Shown here in pieces: positions 52,270 through 61,199 of a stretch of DNA of 64,000 nucleotides. Source of the DNA: Acidobacteriota bacterium (GTDB lineage: Bacteria > Acidobacteriota > Terriglobia > Bryobacterales > Bryobacteraceae). Position 1 is the first letter of the stretch; every line of letters begins with the position of its first letter. The stretch is from assembly GCA_018268935.1 (NCBI GenBank), contig JAFDVS010000013.1:4531-68530 (forward strand). The letters run 5' to 3'. The notes below the pieces were generated by a model. That model was not told the origin of the DNA, did not search any database, and saw nothing but the letters and a program-made list of their open reading frames with translations. Both the position numbers and the translations under genes were made by a program.

Positions 52270-53508
52270 ATGCAGTTTAACCGTCGTTTTTTGACAGCAG
52301 GTTTCGTGTGCCTGCTCATCTCGTGCAGTTCTGAGCCGCCGAAGGCGCGCGCCATCGGAGAGGCATACGTGGGGCCTGCCAGTGTGATTCTGCGCAGCGA
52401 CTTATCGTCTCGATCCGACAAGCTGGCGGAGATGAAGTTTGGCGAAAGGCTGGAGCTTCTGTCCACGCGGCGGGCATTGGTGAAGGTGCGCAACATGGGT
52501 GGGGCTGAAGGCTGGGTAGATGGCAAGCACCTGCTGACCAGCGCGCAAATGGCGGAGTTGAAGCGCACCATCGAGGCGGCGGCGACGATGCCAGTGCAGG
52601 GGAAGGCAAAGGTGTTCGATGCCCTGAACGTGCATGCCGAGCCGAACCGCAGTTCGCCAAGCCCGTTTCAAATTCCTCCCGGCGGCGTGGTGGATGTGGT
52701 GGCGCGAAAGGTGGAGCAGCGCATGCCCTACCGGCCGCTGGTGCAATCTTTGGTGACCACTCCGGCGCCTTCAAAGAAAGCCAAGAAGAAGAAAAAGGGT
52801 AAAGGTAAGGAAGAGCAGAAGGAAGAAGAAAAGCCGGAGGTGCCGCCACCGCCGATGCCTCCCGGGCCTGCGCTGCCTGAGGATTGGGAGGAGCTTTCGC
52901 GCACGGAGTTGCCTGCGGATCCATCCAAGCCCCAGCCCAAAGCCGATGACTGGTCACTGGTGCGGTTGGGGCCGGGCAAGGTGGGGTGGGTGCTGTCGCG
53001 CATGCTCTACATGAATATTCCCGATGAGGTGGCGCAGTATTCGGAAGGCAAGCGCATCACTTCCTATTTCTCACTCGGCGAGATTCAGGATGAAGCCGCG
53101 AAGAAGCAGCACTGGTTGTGGACGACGCTATCGAAGCCGCTGGAGGAGCATGATTTCGACGGCTTCCGCGTGTTCATCTACAACCCCAAGCGGCACCGCT
53201 ATGAGACGGCGTATCGCGAGAACGAAGTGACGGGGTATCTGCCGGTGGTGCTGGAAACGGTGGAGGTAGTGGAGAACAACAAGAAGATGCAGACTCCGGG
53301 GTTCAGGCTGATCACTGAGGACAAAGAGGGACAGCGCTGGCAACGGACGTTTGCGTTTCTTGGGTATCGCGTGCGGATGGTGAAGAAGGAACCCGCGGTG
53401 AAGCCCGCGGCGCAACCCGCGGCGATTCCCACTGCCGTGCCGCTGCCTGCTCCGGCGGAAGAGAAGAAACCCTGGTATTCCCGCATCGCGCGAATTTTCG
53501 GAAAATAG
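52270..53508 (+). CDS. SH3-domain lipoprotein with charged linker
   Basis: The 412-aa lipoprotein has lipobox LLISC (Cys19), two bacterial SH3-type regions (about 30-90: SVILRSDLSSRSDKLAEMKF; about 110-160: KVFDALNVHAEPNRSSP), a highly charged Lys/Glu/Pro linker at about 165-205, a third SH3-like strand set (GKVGWVLSRMLYMNIP) and a C-terminal domain with Ala/Pro repeats. SH3 domains of this kind bind peptidoglycan stem peptides, but this is inference. It is followed 5 nt later by the amidohydrolase gene. Confidence 0.75.
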   Translation: MQFNRRFLTAGFVCLLISCSSEPPKARAIGEAYVGPASVILRSDLSSRSDKLAEMKFGERLELLSTRRALVKVRNMGGAEGWVDGKHLLTSAQMAELKRTIEAAATMPVQGKAKVFDALNVHAEPNRSSPSPFQIPPGGVVDVVARKVEQRMPYRPLVQSLVTTPAPSKKAKKKKKGKGKEEQKEEEKPEVPPPPMPPGPALPEDWEELSRTELPADPSKPQPKADDWSLVRLGPGKVGWVLSRMLYMNIPDEVAQYSEGKRITSYFSLGEIQDEAAKKQHWLWTTLSKPLEEHDFDGFRVFIYNPKRHRYETAYRENEVTGYLPVVLETVEVVENNKKMQTPGFRLITEDKEGQRWQRTFAFLGYRVRMVKKEPAVKPAAQPAAIPTAVPLPAPAEEKKPWYSRIARIFGK

Positions 53509-53513
53509 GGAGC

Positions 53514-54677
53514 ATGCAATCCCGCAGAAGTGCGTTGCTGGCGATGGCCGGCTGTGGCGCGGCATTCGCGCAGAAGAAGCCGCTCGATGTGACCGAGTTT
53601 GAACCGCGCAGCATGCTGGCGGTAAAGGAGACTCGCGTGGAGCGCGCGCGGTTTCCGGTGATCGACATTCATACGCATATCTCCTTCGCGGCGAAGAGTG
53701 CCGGTAGTGTGCCTGTATCGGCGGCGCGGCGTTTTCTGGCGGCGCCGGCGGATCTGCTTCTAGTGATGGATGCGAAGAATCTGCGAACGATGGTGAATCT
53801 CACCGGCGGATACGCGGAGGGTTTGGCGGATTGCGTGGCGAAGTATGACAAAGCGCATCCGGGGCGCTTTCTCACCTTCACTGAGCCGATGTTCGCCGAA
53901 GCGGTGAAGCCTGGATATCCGCGGAAGCAGGCCGATGCGATTGCGGCGGCGAAGAGCGCCGGCGCGCGCGGGCTGAAAGTCTTGAAGACGCTGGGCCTCT
54001 TTCTGCGCGAGAATCTGACCACAGGCGCCCTGGTGAAAGTGGATGACAAGCGCTTCGATCCGATGTGGGAAGCCTGCGGGGCGCATGACATGCCGGTGGC
54101 GATTCATGTGTCGGATCCGGCGGCGTTCTTCCTGCCGACGGACAAGTTCAATGAGCGCTTTGAGGAATTGAACAATCATCCCGACTGGTCGTTTCACGGG
54201 CGCGACTATCCATCGAACGCGGACATTCTGGCGGCGCGGGATCGCGTGCTGGCGCGCCACCCAAAGACGAAGTTCATCGGACTGCATGTGGGGCACTCGG
54301 CGGAGAATCTGGCGCAGGTTGCCGCGGCGCTGGACAAGTACCCGAACTTCTATGTGGAGATCGGCGCGCGCATCGGAGAGTTGGGGCGGCAGCCTCGTGC
54401 ATCGCGGAAGTTTTTTGAAAAGTATCAGGACCGGATACTGTTCGGAACGGATGCCGTGCCTGGCGGGATCCAGACGCCGCAGCAGATCTTCGGAGCGAAG
54501 CTGTACGAAATCTACTATCGCTTCCTGGAGACGGAGGATGAGTACTTCGATTACGCACCAGCGGCGGTGCCTCCGCAAGGGCGCTGGCGCATCTACGGCC
54601 TGGGGCTGCCGGAAGCGATTCTGCGCAAGGTGTATCACGCGAATGCGGCGCGGTTGTTGAATGTGAAGGTAGGGTGA
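53514..54677 (+). CDS. Amidohydrolase-family (amidohydrolase_2) protein, exported
   Basis: The 387-aa protein starts MQSRRSALLAMAGCGAAFA, a Tat-type signal, followed by an amidohydrolase TIM barrel. The metal motif is IDIHTHISF (His52 and His54), with His in VAIHVSDPAAF, His in GLHVGHSAEN and a catalytic Asp in LFGTDAVPGG. This is the decarboxylase/lactonase subgroup (PF04909). Substrate unknown. It starts 5 nt after the SH3 lipoprotein stop. Confidence 0.88.
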   Translation: MQSRRSALLAMAGCGAAFAQKKPLDVTEFEPRSMLAVKETRVERARFPVIDIHTHISFAAKSAGSVPVSAARRFLAAPADLLLVMDAKNLRTMVNLTGGYAEGLADCVAKYDKAHPGRFLTFTEPMFAEAVKPGYPRKQADAIAAAKSAGARGLKVLKTLGLFLRENLTTGALVKVDDKRFDPMWEACGAHDMPVAIHVSDPAAFFLPTDKFNERFEELNNHPDWSFHGRDYPSNADILAARDRVLARHPKTKFIGLHVGHSAENLAQVAAALDKYPNFYVEIGARIGELGRQPRASRKFFEKYQDRILFGTDAVPGGIQTPQQIFGAKLYEIYYRFLETEDEYFDYAPAAVPPQGRWRIYGLGLPEAILRKVYHANAARLLNVKVG

Positions 54678-54681
54678 ATGA

Positions 54682-54687
54682 TACGAT
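54682..54687 (+). promoter_or_regulatory. TACGAT -10 hexamer before the Nramp-like gene
   Basis: TACGAT, the same hexamer as in the consensus promoter at 18876, ends 8 nt before the ATG at 54696 and no Shine-Dalgarno follows. Confidence 0.4.
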
Positions 54688-54695
54688 AACGGCTC

Positions 54696-56156
54696 ATGCC
54701 CAAAGGTTTCTCGCATTGGGAGAAGGACGAACTCGTCGCTCCTCCGGCTCAGTTTGCGCAAAGGCTCACCTCGTTAGTCGGCCCCGGATTGCTGATGGTG
54801 GGGGCGAACATCGGCGGGGGCGAATGGCTGTTCGGGCCGCTGGTGACCGCGCAGTATGGCGGCAGTGTGATGTGGCTGGCCACGCTGTCCATCGCCTTTC
54901 AGGTGTTCTACAACCTGGCGGTGATGCGCTATGCGCTCTATTGCGGGGAAACCATCTTCGTTGGGTTCTTTCGCACGTGGCCGGGTCCGAAGTTCTGGAC
55001 CATATTCTATTTGCTGTTTGATCTCGGCGGAGTGTGGCCGTACCTTTCCTCGAATTCCGCGGTGCCGCTGGCGGCGGTGATTCTGGGCCGCATTCCTACC
55101 ACTGCCGATGATGGGCTGGTGCGCACGCTGAGCTACGCGATTTTCCTCACTGCCTTTGTGCCGCTGATCTTCGGCGGCAAGATCTACAACGCGCTGGAAA
55201 AGGTGATGGTGACGAAACTGGTGCTGATTCTCGGCTACCTGGGGATCGTGGTGGCGCTGTTTGTATCGCCGTCGACGTGGTGGGAGATCGGCAGCGGGTT
55301 GTTTCAATTCGGCAAGCTGCCCCAGGGCGATTTCAATTGGGCCACTCTGGCGGCATTCGCTGCTGTGGCGGGATCGGGAGGAATGAACAACGCAGCGTTT
55401 TCCAATTACGCGCGAGATAAGGGCTGGGGGATGGGTCCGAAGGTGGGTGCGATTCCCAGCGCCATCGGCGGGCGGAACATCAAGTTGACGCATACCGGCA
55501 AGACGTTTGAACTGACCGAAGGCAATCTCACGAAGTGGCGCGGATGGCTGCGCCACATCCAGCGCGATCAGCTCTGGCTGTGGGCGCCGGGATGCATGCT
55601 CGGCATGGCGCTGCCCGCGATGTTTTCTTATGAATTCGTGCGCGGCGTGAAAGTGGTGGACGGGAACTCGGTAGCAGCGATGTCGGCGCAGGCAATCGCC
55701 AATCAGCATGGACAGATTTTCTGGTTTCTCACGTTGCTGTGCGGATTTCTGATCATGGCGCCGACCCAGGTGAGCCAGTTGGACACGCTGTGCCGGCGCT
55801 GGACGGATGTGATCTGGATGGGCGTGGGCAAGCTGCGCGGCGTGGAAGGCAACAAGGTGAAGTACATCTACTACGGCATCCTGGTGGCTTACGGATTGTG
55901 GGGATTGTTCGCGCTACGCATCACGCCGAACCCGCTGATGCTGGCCGTGGCAAGCGGAGTGATGATGAACATCGCCATCGCCGTGAGCGGGCTGCATGCT
56001 CTTTATGTGCTGCTGACACTGTTGCCGAAGGAGACACGGCCTGGCTGGTTGAACATCGCCGGGTTGATTGGGTGCTCTGTGTTCTACTTCGGGATTTCGG
56101 CCATCACGCTGGTGCAACAGTGGCCGAAGATCAGTGCATTCCTGCGAGGGGCTTAG
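54696..56156 (+). CDS. Nramp-related membrane transporter
   Basis: This 486-aa protein has about 11-12 membrane helices and the Nramp/LeuT-fold outline: GPGLLMVGANIGGGEWL in helix 1, WPYLSSNSAVPLAAV in helix 3 and VAGSGGMNNAAFSNYARD in helix 6. The metal-coordinating DPGN of helix 1 and the MPH of helix 6 of true Nramp proteins are absent, replaced by NIGGGE and SGGMNN. It may therefore carry something other than Mn2+ or Fe2+. Its stop overlaps the convergent response regulator stop by 4 nt. Confidence 0.82.
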   Translation: MPKGFSHWEKDELVAPPAQFAQRLTSLVGPGLLMVGANIGGGEWLFGPLVTAQYGGSVMWLATLSIAFQVFYNLAVMRYALYCGETIFVGFFRTWPGPKFWTIFYLLFDLGGVWPYLSSNSAVPLAAVILGRIPTTADDGLVRTLSYAIFLTAFVPLIFGGKIYNALEKVMVTKLVLILGYLGIVVALFVSPSTWWEIGSGLFQFGKLPQGDFNWATLAAFAAVAGSGGMNNAAFSNYARDKGWGMGPKVGAIPSAIGGRNIKLTHTGKTFELTEGNLTKWRGWLRHIQRDQLWLWAPGCMLGMALPAMFSYEFVRGVKVVDGNSVAAMSAQAIANQHGQIFWFLTLLCGFLIMAPTQVSQLDTLCRRWTDVIWMGVGKLRGVEGNKVKYIYYGILVAYGLWGLFALRITPNPLMLAVASGVMMNIAIAVSGLHALYVLLTLLPKETRPGWLNIAGLIGCSVFYFGISAITLVQQWPKISAFLRGA

Positions 56157-56794
56157 ACGGAGACAAGCCCGTGGCGGATGGCGTGCTGCACCAGTTGCGC
56201 GCTGGTGGTGACGCCGAGGTCGTCCATCATTTTGTACTTATGCGTTTCCACGGTGCGTGAGGAAATGTTGAGGATGGCGCCGATTTCCTTCGCAGACTTA
56301 CCTTCGGCGAGTAGCTGCAGAATCTCGCGCTGGCGCGGCGTAAGCTCGATGGCGGGCTTGAGGCGGCGCCGCGTTTCATCCAGCAACTCTTCGACGGGGG
56401 CGGTGCGCAGTTGCGGAGAGAGGAACGTCTGGCCGCGGAGCGCTTGTTGAATGGCGGTGATGAGTTCATCGGACGCGGCGTGTTTGAGTACGTAGCCGGA
56501 GGCCCCGGCATCCAGAGCGCGGGTGAGATACGTGGCATCGGAGTGCATGGTGAGGAAAACGACTTTCGCCGTGCTGCCTTCTTCGCGCAGCATGCGCACC
56601 GCATCGATGCCATTGAGCAGCGGCATCGACACGTCGACCACAATGACATCAGGCGAAAGCTCCCTCGCTTTGGACAGCAGTTCGCGGCCATCGGCGGCAA
56701 GGCCGATGAGATCGAAGTCCTCACTGAGCAGGCCGCGTAGGCCTTCGGTGACGATCTTGTGATCGTCGGCAAGCAGGATACGGGGCTTTGTCAT
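56153..56794 (-). CDS. NarL/FixJ-type response regulator
   Basis: This 213-aa protein has a receiver (Asp10/Asp11, phospho-acceptor Asp54 in VIVVDVSMPL, Lys104) and a LuxR-type helix-turn-helix (ELTPRQREILQLLAEGKS, ISSRTVETHKYKMM). It is the partner of the histidine kinase encoded just upstream, with which it overlaps by 4 nt. Target genes are unknown. Confidence 0.94.
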   Translation of the reverse strand: MTKPRILLADDHKIVTEGLRGLLSEDFDLIGLAADGRELLSKARELSPDVIVVDVSMPLLNGIDAVRMLREEGSTAKVVFLTMHSDATYLTRALDAGASGYVLKHAASDELITAIQQALRGQTFLSPQLRTAPVEELLDETRRRLKPAIELTPRQREILQLLAEGKSAKEIGAILNISSRTVETHKYKMMDDLGVTTSAQLVQHAIRHGLVSV

Positions 56795-59232
56795 GCGGGC
56801 TCCTCAAACGGAAGACTGACGGTGATGCGTGTGCCCTGAGCAGGGGCGCTGGTGATGTGCAGGCTGCCATCGAGCAGGCGGGCGCGTTCTTCCATACTGG
56901 CGAGTCCGACACCAGCGCGCCACCCGGGCTGGCTGCGAAGAAAGCCCTTGCCGTTGTCGCTCACCTGCAGTTTCACCGCGGCCGGGCCGCGTTCCAGGCG
57001 AATGGAAACCTCGCTCGCCTCGGCGTGTTTGCGAATGTTCTGCAGCGATTCCTGCACAATGCGAAAGAGCGCGAGTTGCGTGTCCTTGGGCAGCGGCGTG
57101 AAATCGCCTTCCACGTGGAGGTCGACGGGTGCGCCGCCGCGTTCGAAGAAGCCGCGGCATTCGGACTCAATGGCGGCAACCAGGCCGAGGTCATCGAGCG
57201 TAGAGGGATGCAGACGCCGCGAAAGCCCGTGCACGTGCTGGCTGAGGCGCGCCATCTGATCCTTAATGCGGTCAAGCGATGCGTTGCGCTCCACCGGCGG
57301 CAGTCGTGTCGCATTGCCTGCTTCAATGGCTACGGCAGCGAGCCGCTGCGTCAGGTCGTCATGCAGTTCGCGAGCCAGGCGGCTGCGTTCTTCTTCCTGC
57401 GCTTCGATCAATCGCCCGGCGAGGTGCTCCAGTTCCTTCTGTTTCTGACGCAGCGCGGTTTCGGCTAGCTTACGATCGGTGATGTCCTGCGCGGCGATGA
57501 CGATGCCCGCGTCGGATCCCTTGCGTCCGGTGACGAAGGCAGCGGTGAGAAGAACAGGCACGGGTGTCCGGCCATAGGGCAGGAATATAGTTTCGATGGC
57601 GGGCAGCCGGCCCTGATCGAGCAAGGGGCGCCACAAGGTGCGTAACGCTTCGGTCTCCTCGGGAAGGATGGAGCGGAGCGGATTGCCCAGCACTTTGCCG
57701 GCAAAGCCACCGAGCAGTTCCACCGCCGCGGGATTGGCGAAGGTGATGGGCGCGTCCAGGAAGTCCGCGGTGGACGTGTGGCGGCTTCCATCCACGACGA
57801 GCACTGCGTTGAGCAGCGATTCGAGGATGCCGTGGAGTTGTTCGCGGGAGACCGTGGTGCGCTGCAGATCGGCGGCCATTGCGTTGAACGATTCCGCAAG
57901 CTGTCCGATTTCGTCGCGCGAGGTGACAGCAATGCGGACGCTGAAATCCTGGGCGCCGAAGCGCCTTGCGCCGGAGGCGAGCGCGAGAACAGGCTTGGTG
58001 ACCGAACGCCCGATCCAACCGGCGGCGAGAATGAGCGCGAGGGCGATGCCGATGCCGTAGAGAAAAATGCGGCGGCGGAGTTGGGCGATGGGCGCGAAGG
58101 CTTCCTCGGAATCGATCTCGGCGGTGAGCCACCAGTTCAGGCCAGGCACATCGAGTGGGGCGTAGGAGCGCAGCACGGGAGTCTTTGCATCGCGGAGGCC
58201 GATGTCGGTGCCCGGAGTGCGGGTATGCATGAGGGCAACCACTTCGGGCGAGGCTTTCTGCTGGAGAACGATGGTATGGCCGGGACGGGAATGGTGGGCC
58301 GGATTCTCGAGTTCTGTCCGCCAATCACTGCGCAGTGTCCCGTCGGGGCCCACGATGTAGGCTTGGCCAGTTCGCCCGAGGCCCTCCTCGCTCCAGTTGC
58401 GATTGGCGGTCATGACCCGGTCAATTTCTTCGATGGAGACCTGAATGGCGAGAACGCCGATCGCTTCGCCCCTGCGCCAGACGGGTGCGGCGAGAAAGGA
58501 AGCGGGCGTCATGTGAGATGGCGCGTAGAAGACGAAGTCTTCAATGACGGTGGTTTCCGGCTCACCCAGGGCGATGGCCTGTTCGAATGCCTTGGCGAGC
58601 GAAGTGGTGTTGTAAGGCCTGGCGCGAAGATCGCCGCCGAAGTCGATCTCCTTGAAGACGCTGTAGAGCAGCCGGCCCTGCGCATTAATGAGAAAAATGT
58701 CGTAAAATCCGAAAGCGCTCTGGTAGCGGTGGAGCGTGGGATGGTAGCGCAGGTGGGTGCGGTCGTAAGGGCCGGATTGAGGGGCGCTGAGCAGCAGATC
58801 CTTCGCGCCCAGCGGGTGCGGGTTGGCGGCGATGTAGTGGTATTGGAGGGCAATGGTGCGCCGGTCCGCCGGAAACCAGGTGAGGATCTCCTTCGGGTGA
58901 TGCTGCGCGTAATGAGATTGCAGCAGGTGCGTAGTCTCAACCGACGGAGCGGGAATCTGGCTCCAGGCGCGATCGAACTCCTCGATGGCGGCGATAGTGG
59001 ATTCGTCGGTGGAAAGAGCAAGAACGTGGTTGCGGAGATCTTCGAAGTAGCGTTCAATCTGCCGGCAGCGTGTCTGGCGCACGGCGGTGAGCCGGTCATA
59101 CGTGGCCGCGCGCAGAGCCGCGTTGGCCCCCACGGATGCCTCCCACCCCGTAATGCCGACTGCAGCAAGGCCGAGGAGTAGGAAAGCCGCTTGGAGTTTG
59201 AGGCGGTAACTCATGGGCAGGAAGTGGGTCAC
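56791..59232 (-). CDS. Sensor histidine kinase (Cache, HAMP, PAS, HisKA_3)
   Basis: The 813-aa kinase has an N-terminal helix at about 10-30, a large periplasmic dCache-type domain at about 35-380 (IVGPDGTLRSDWRTE), a second helix near 388-408 (IFLYGIGIALALILAAGWIG), HAMP, a PAS domain (about 470-590) and a HisKA_3/HATPase end with ARELHDDLTQRLAAVAIE and VSDNGKGF. The HxDxxxQ form of the His box is typical of NarL-partner kinases. The Cache domain probably binds a small organic ligand outside the membrane. Confidence 0.93.
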   Translation of the reverse strand: MTHFLPMSYRLKLQAAFLLLGLAAVGITGWEASVGANAALRAATYDRLTAVRQTRCRQIERYFEDLRNHVLALSTDESTIAAIEEFDRAWSQIPAPSVETTHLLQSHYAQHHPKEILTWFPADRRTIALQYHYIAANPHPLGAKDLLLSAPQSGPYDRTHLRYHPTLHRYQSAFGFYDIFLINAQGRLLYSVFKEIDFGGDLRARPYNTTSLAKAFEQAIALGEPETTVIEDFVFYAPSHMTPASFLAAPVWRRGEAIGVLAIQVSIEEIDRVMTANRNWSEEGLGRTGQAYIVGPDGTLRSDWRTELENPAHHSRPGHTIVLQQKASPEVVALMHTRTPGTDIGLRDAKTPVLRSYAPLDVPGLNWWLTAEIDSEEAFAPIAQLRRRIFLYGIGIALALILAAGWIGRSVTKPVLALASGARRFGAQDFSVRIAVTSRDEIGQLAESFNAMAADLQRTTVSREQLHGILESLLNAVLVVDGSRHTSTADFLDAPITFANPAAVELLGGFAGKVLGNPLRSILPEETEALRTLWRPLLDQGRLPAIETIFLPYGRTPVPVLLTAAFVTGRKGSDAGIVIAAQDITDRKLAETALRQKQKELEHLAGRLIEAQEEERSRLARELHDDLTQRLAAVAIEAGNATRLPPVERNASLDRIKDQMARLSQHVHGLSRRLHPSTLDDLGLVAAIESECRGFFERGGAPVDLHVEGDFTPLPKDTQLALFRIVQESLQNIRKHAEASEVSIRLERGPAAVKLQVSDNGKGFLRSQPGWRAGVGLASMEERARLLDGSLHITSAPAQGTRITVSLPFEEPA

Positions 59233-59276
59233 TGTGATGGTAGCAGTGGTGGATGTAAAATGGTTAAGAATCTCTA

Positions 59277-61184
59277 ATGAAAGTGACGCGCTACTTCCCT
59301 ACCCTGTTGGCGCTGCCTGTTTTTTGCCTGCAGGCGCAGTCCGATTTTTCCTTCGGCGAAGCACAGCAAATGCTGACCACGTACTGCGCAGCCTGCCACA
59401 AGGGGAAGACCGCTCTGGCGAAGTTTGACATCGAGCGCTACCAGACGTTGAACAGCGTGCTGGCTGAGCCGCGTCGATGGACCACGGTGCTGAATCGCGT
59501 GCGCGATAGCGCGATGCCGCCCAAGGGCTCACCGGCGCCTTCGCTGGAGTTGAAGGACAAATTCTCGAACTGGCTGGATGGGACATTGCGCAAGTCGGCC
59601 TGCGCGGACGGCATATCGCCGGGCTTGGCATTTACACGTCGACTGAACCGCAGCGAGTACTCTTCGACGGTGCGCGATCTGCTGAATCTGCATGTGAATG
59701 CGGGCCACGCGTTGCCGGCCGATGGCGCGGGCGGTGAAGGGTTCGATAACGCCGTGGAGACGTTGTTCCTTTCGCCGATTCATGCGGAGAAGTACTTAGA
59801 AGCAGCGAAGACGGCGTTGGGCTACGCAGTGAAGGAGCCCCGTTCGCGCAAGGTTTTCCTCAACACCGCACCGGGCGCGGGATTGACGCCGGAGCAAGCC
59901 GCGGAAAAGGTTCTCGCCGAGTTTCTGCCTCGCGCCTTCCGCAGACCGGTGCCTGCGCTGGAGCAGCAGAAGTTCATGGACCTCTTCCGCGTGGCTCAGA
60001 AACGCGGCGATTCCTACGATGAGTCGGTGCTGTATGCCATGCAGGCGGCGATGATCTCTCCGCATTTCCTCTTCCGCGTGGAGAGCGCGAACAACGGCCG
60101 CGAACCCGCAAGGCTGAACGATTTCGAACTGGCCGCGCGGTTATCGTATTTCCTCTGGGGCAGCATGCCGGATAAGACGCTGTCGGACCTGGCCGCGGAG
60201 GGCAAGCTGCAGGATGCGGCGGTGTTGCGTGAACAGGTGGCGCGGATGTTGAAGGACAACAAGTCCACTGAGTTCGCCGAGAGTTTCGTCGAGCAGTGGC
60301 TTGGCACCCGTGAACTGGGCCGCGACATCAAGCCCGACAAGAAACTGTTCCCCGAATACTACGACGAAGAGATTGCTTCCGGCATGCGCTATGAGCCGAT
60401 CCTGTTCTTTCAGGAGATTCTGGCGAACAACCTCTCACTGCTGAACCTGATCGACTCGAAATTTTCCGTGCTCAGCAACAAGCTGGCGAAGTTCTATGGG
60501 TTCCCGAACAAAGACCTGCGGCAGCAGCCGAAGCATTACGATCTGCCGGAGAACAGCCGCCGCGGCGGAATCATGACCATGTCCGCGGTGCTGGCAGTAT
60601 CGTCGCTGCCGAACCGGACATCGCCGGTGCTGCGCGGCAAATGGCTGCTCGATGCGGTGTTGGGAACGCCTGCGCCGCCGCCTCCGCCGAACGTTCCGGA
60701 ACTGCAGGACAACAAGGCCGGTGCGCCGCCGAAGACACTGCGCGAGCGCCTGGAAACGCACCGGCAGAATCCGGTATGCGCGAGTTGCCACAATCGCATC
60801 GACCCGCTCGGCTTCGGGCTGGAGAATTACGATGTGCTGGGCCGCTGGCGCACCGAAGACTCGGGCAAGCCCATCGACAGCAAGGGCGTGCTGCCCGATG
60901 GCTCGGAATTCGACGGGCCGGATCAATTGAAAGCCCTGGTGCTGAAGAAGAAAGAACTGTTCCTGCGCAACCTCACATCGAAGCTGCTGGGCTATGCGTT
61001 GGGACGCGGGTTGACGCTGGAAGAATCGTGCACGGTGGACCAGATCATCGAGAAGCTGGAGAAGACCGATTACAGCGCCCACACGCTGGTGAATGAAATT
61101 GTGTTGAGCATTCCCTTCCGCTACAAAGCGGGGACAGTGGCCAATCTGCCTGTGCAATATACTGAGACAAGCAATCGGGATTGA
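59277..61184 (+). CDS. DUF1592/DUF1588-type multi-domain protein with haem-binding motif
   Basis: The 635-aa protein has a signal peptide ([21 protein letters not shown]), a CAACH haem c motif near residue 38-42 and then the planctomycete/acidobacterial domain set in order: DUF1587, DUF1595, DUF1592 ([29 protein letters not shown]), DUF1588 ([20 protein letters not shown] with a second CxxCH) and DUF1585. Function is unknown but redox activity with the haems is likely. It lies 15 nt ahead of its usual partner, the DUF1552 gene, so the two form an operon. Confidence 0.92.
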   Translation: MKVTRYFPTLLALPVFCLQAQSDFSFGEAQQMLTTYCAACHKGKTALAKFDIERYQTLNSVLAEPRRWTTVLNRVRDSAMPPKGSPAPSLELKDKFSNWLDGTLRKSACADGISPGLAFTRRLNRSEYSSTVRDLLNLHVNAGHALPADGAGGEGFDNAVETLFLSPIHAEKYLEAAKTALGYAVKEPRSRKVFLNTAPGAGLTPEQAAEKVLAEFLPRAFRRPVPALEQQKFMDLFRVAQKRGDSYDESVLYAMQAAMISPHFLFRVESANNGREPARLNDFELAARLSYFLWGSMPDKTLSDLAAEGKLQDAAVLREQVARMLKDNKSTEFAESFVEQWLGTRELGRDIKPDKKLFPEYYDEEIASGMRYEPILFFQEILANNLSLLNLIDSKFSVLSNKLAKFYGFPNKDLRQQPKHYDLPENSRRGGIMTMSAVLAVSSLPNRTSPVLRGKWLLDAVLGTPAPPPPPNVPELQDNKAGAPPKTLRERLETHRQNPVCASCHNRIDPLGFGLENYDVLGRWRTEDSGKPIDSKGVLPDGSEFDGPDQLKALVLKKKELFLRNLTSKLLGYALGRGLTLEESCTVDQIIEKLEKTDYSAHTLVNEIVLSIPFRYKAGTVANLPVQYTETSNRD

Positions 61185-61199
61185 GGATCTGAAAATCGA

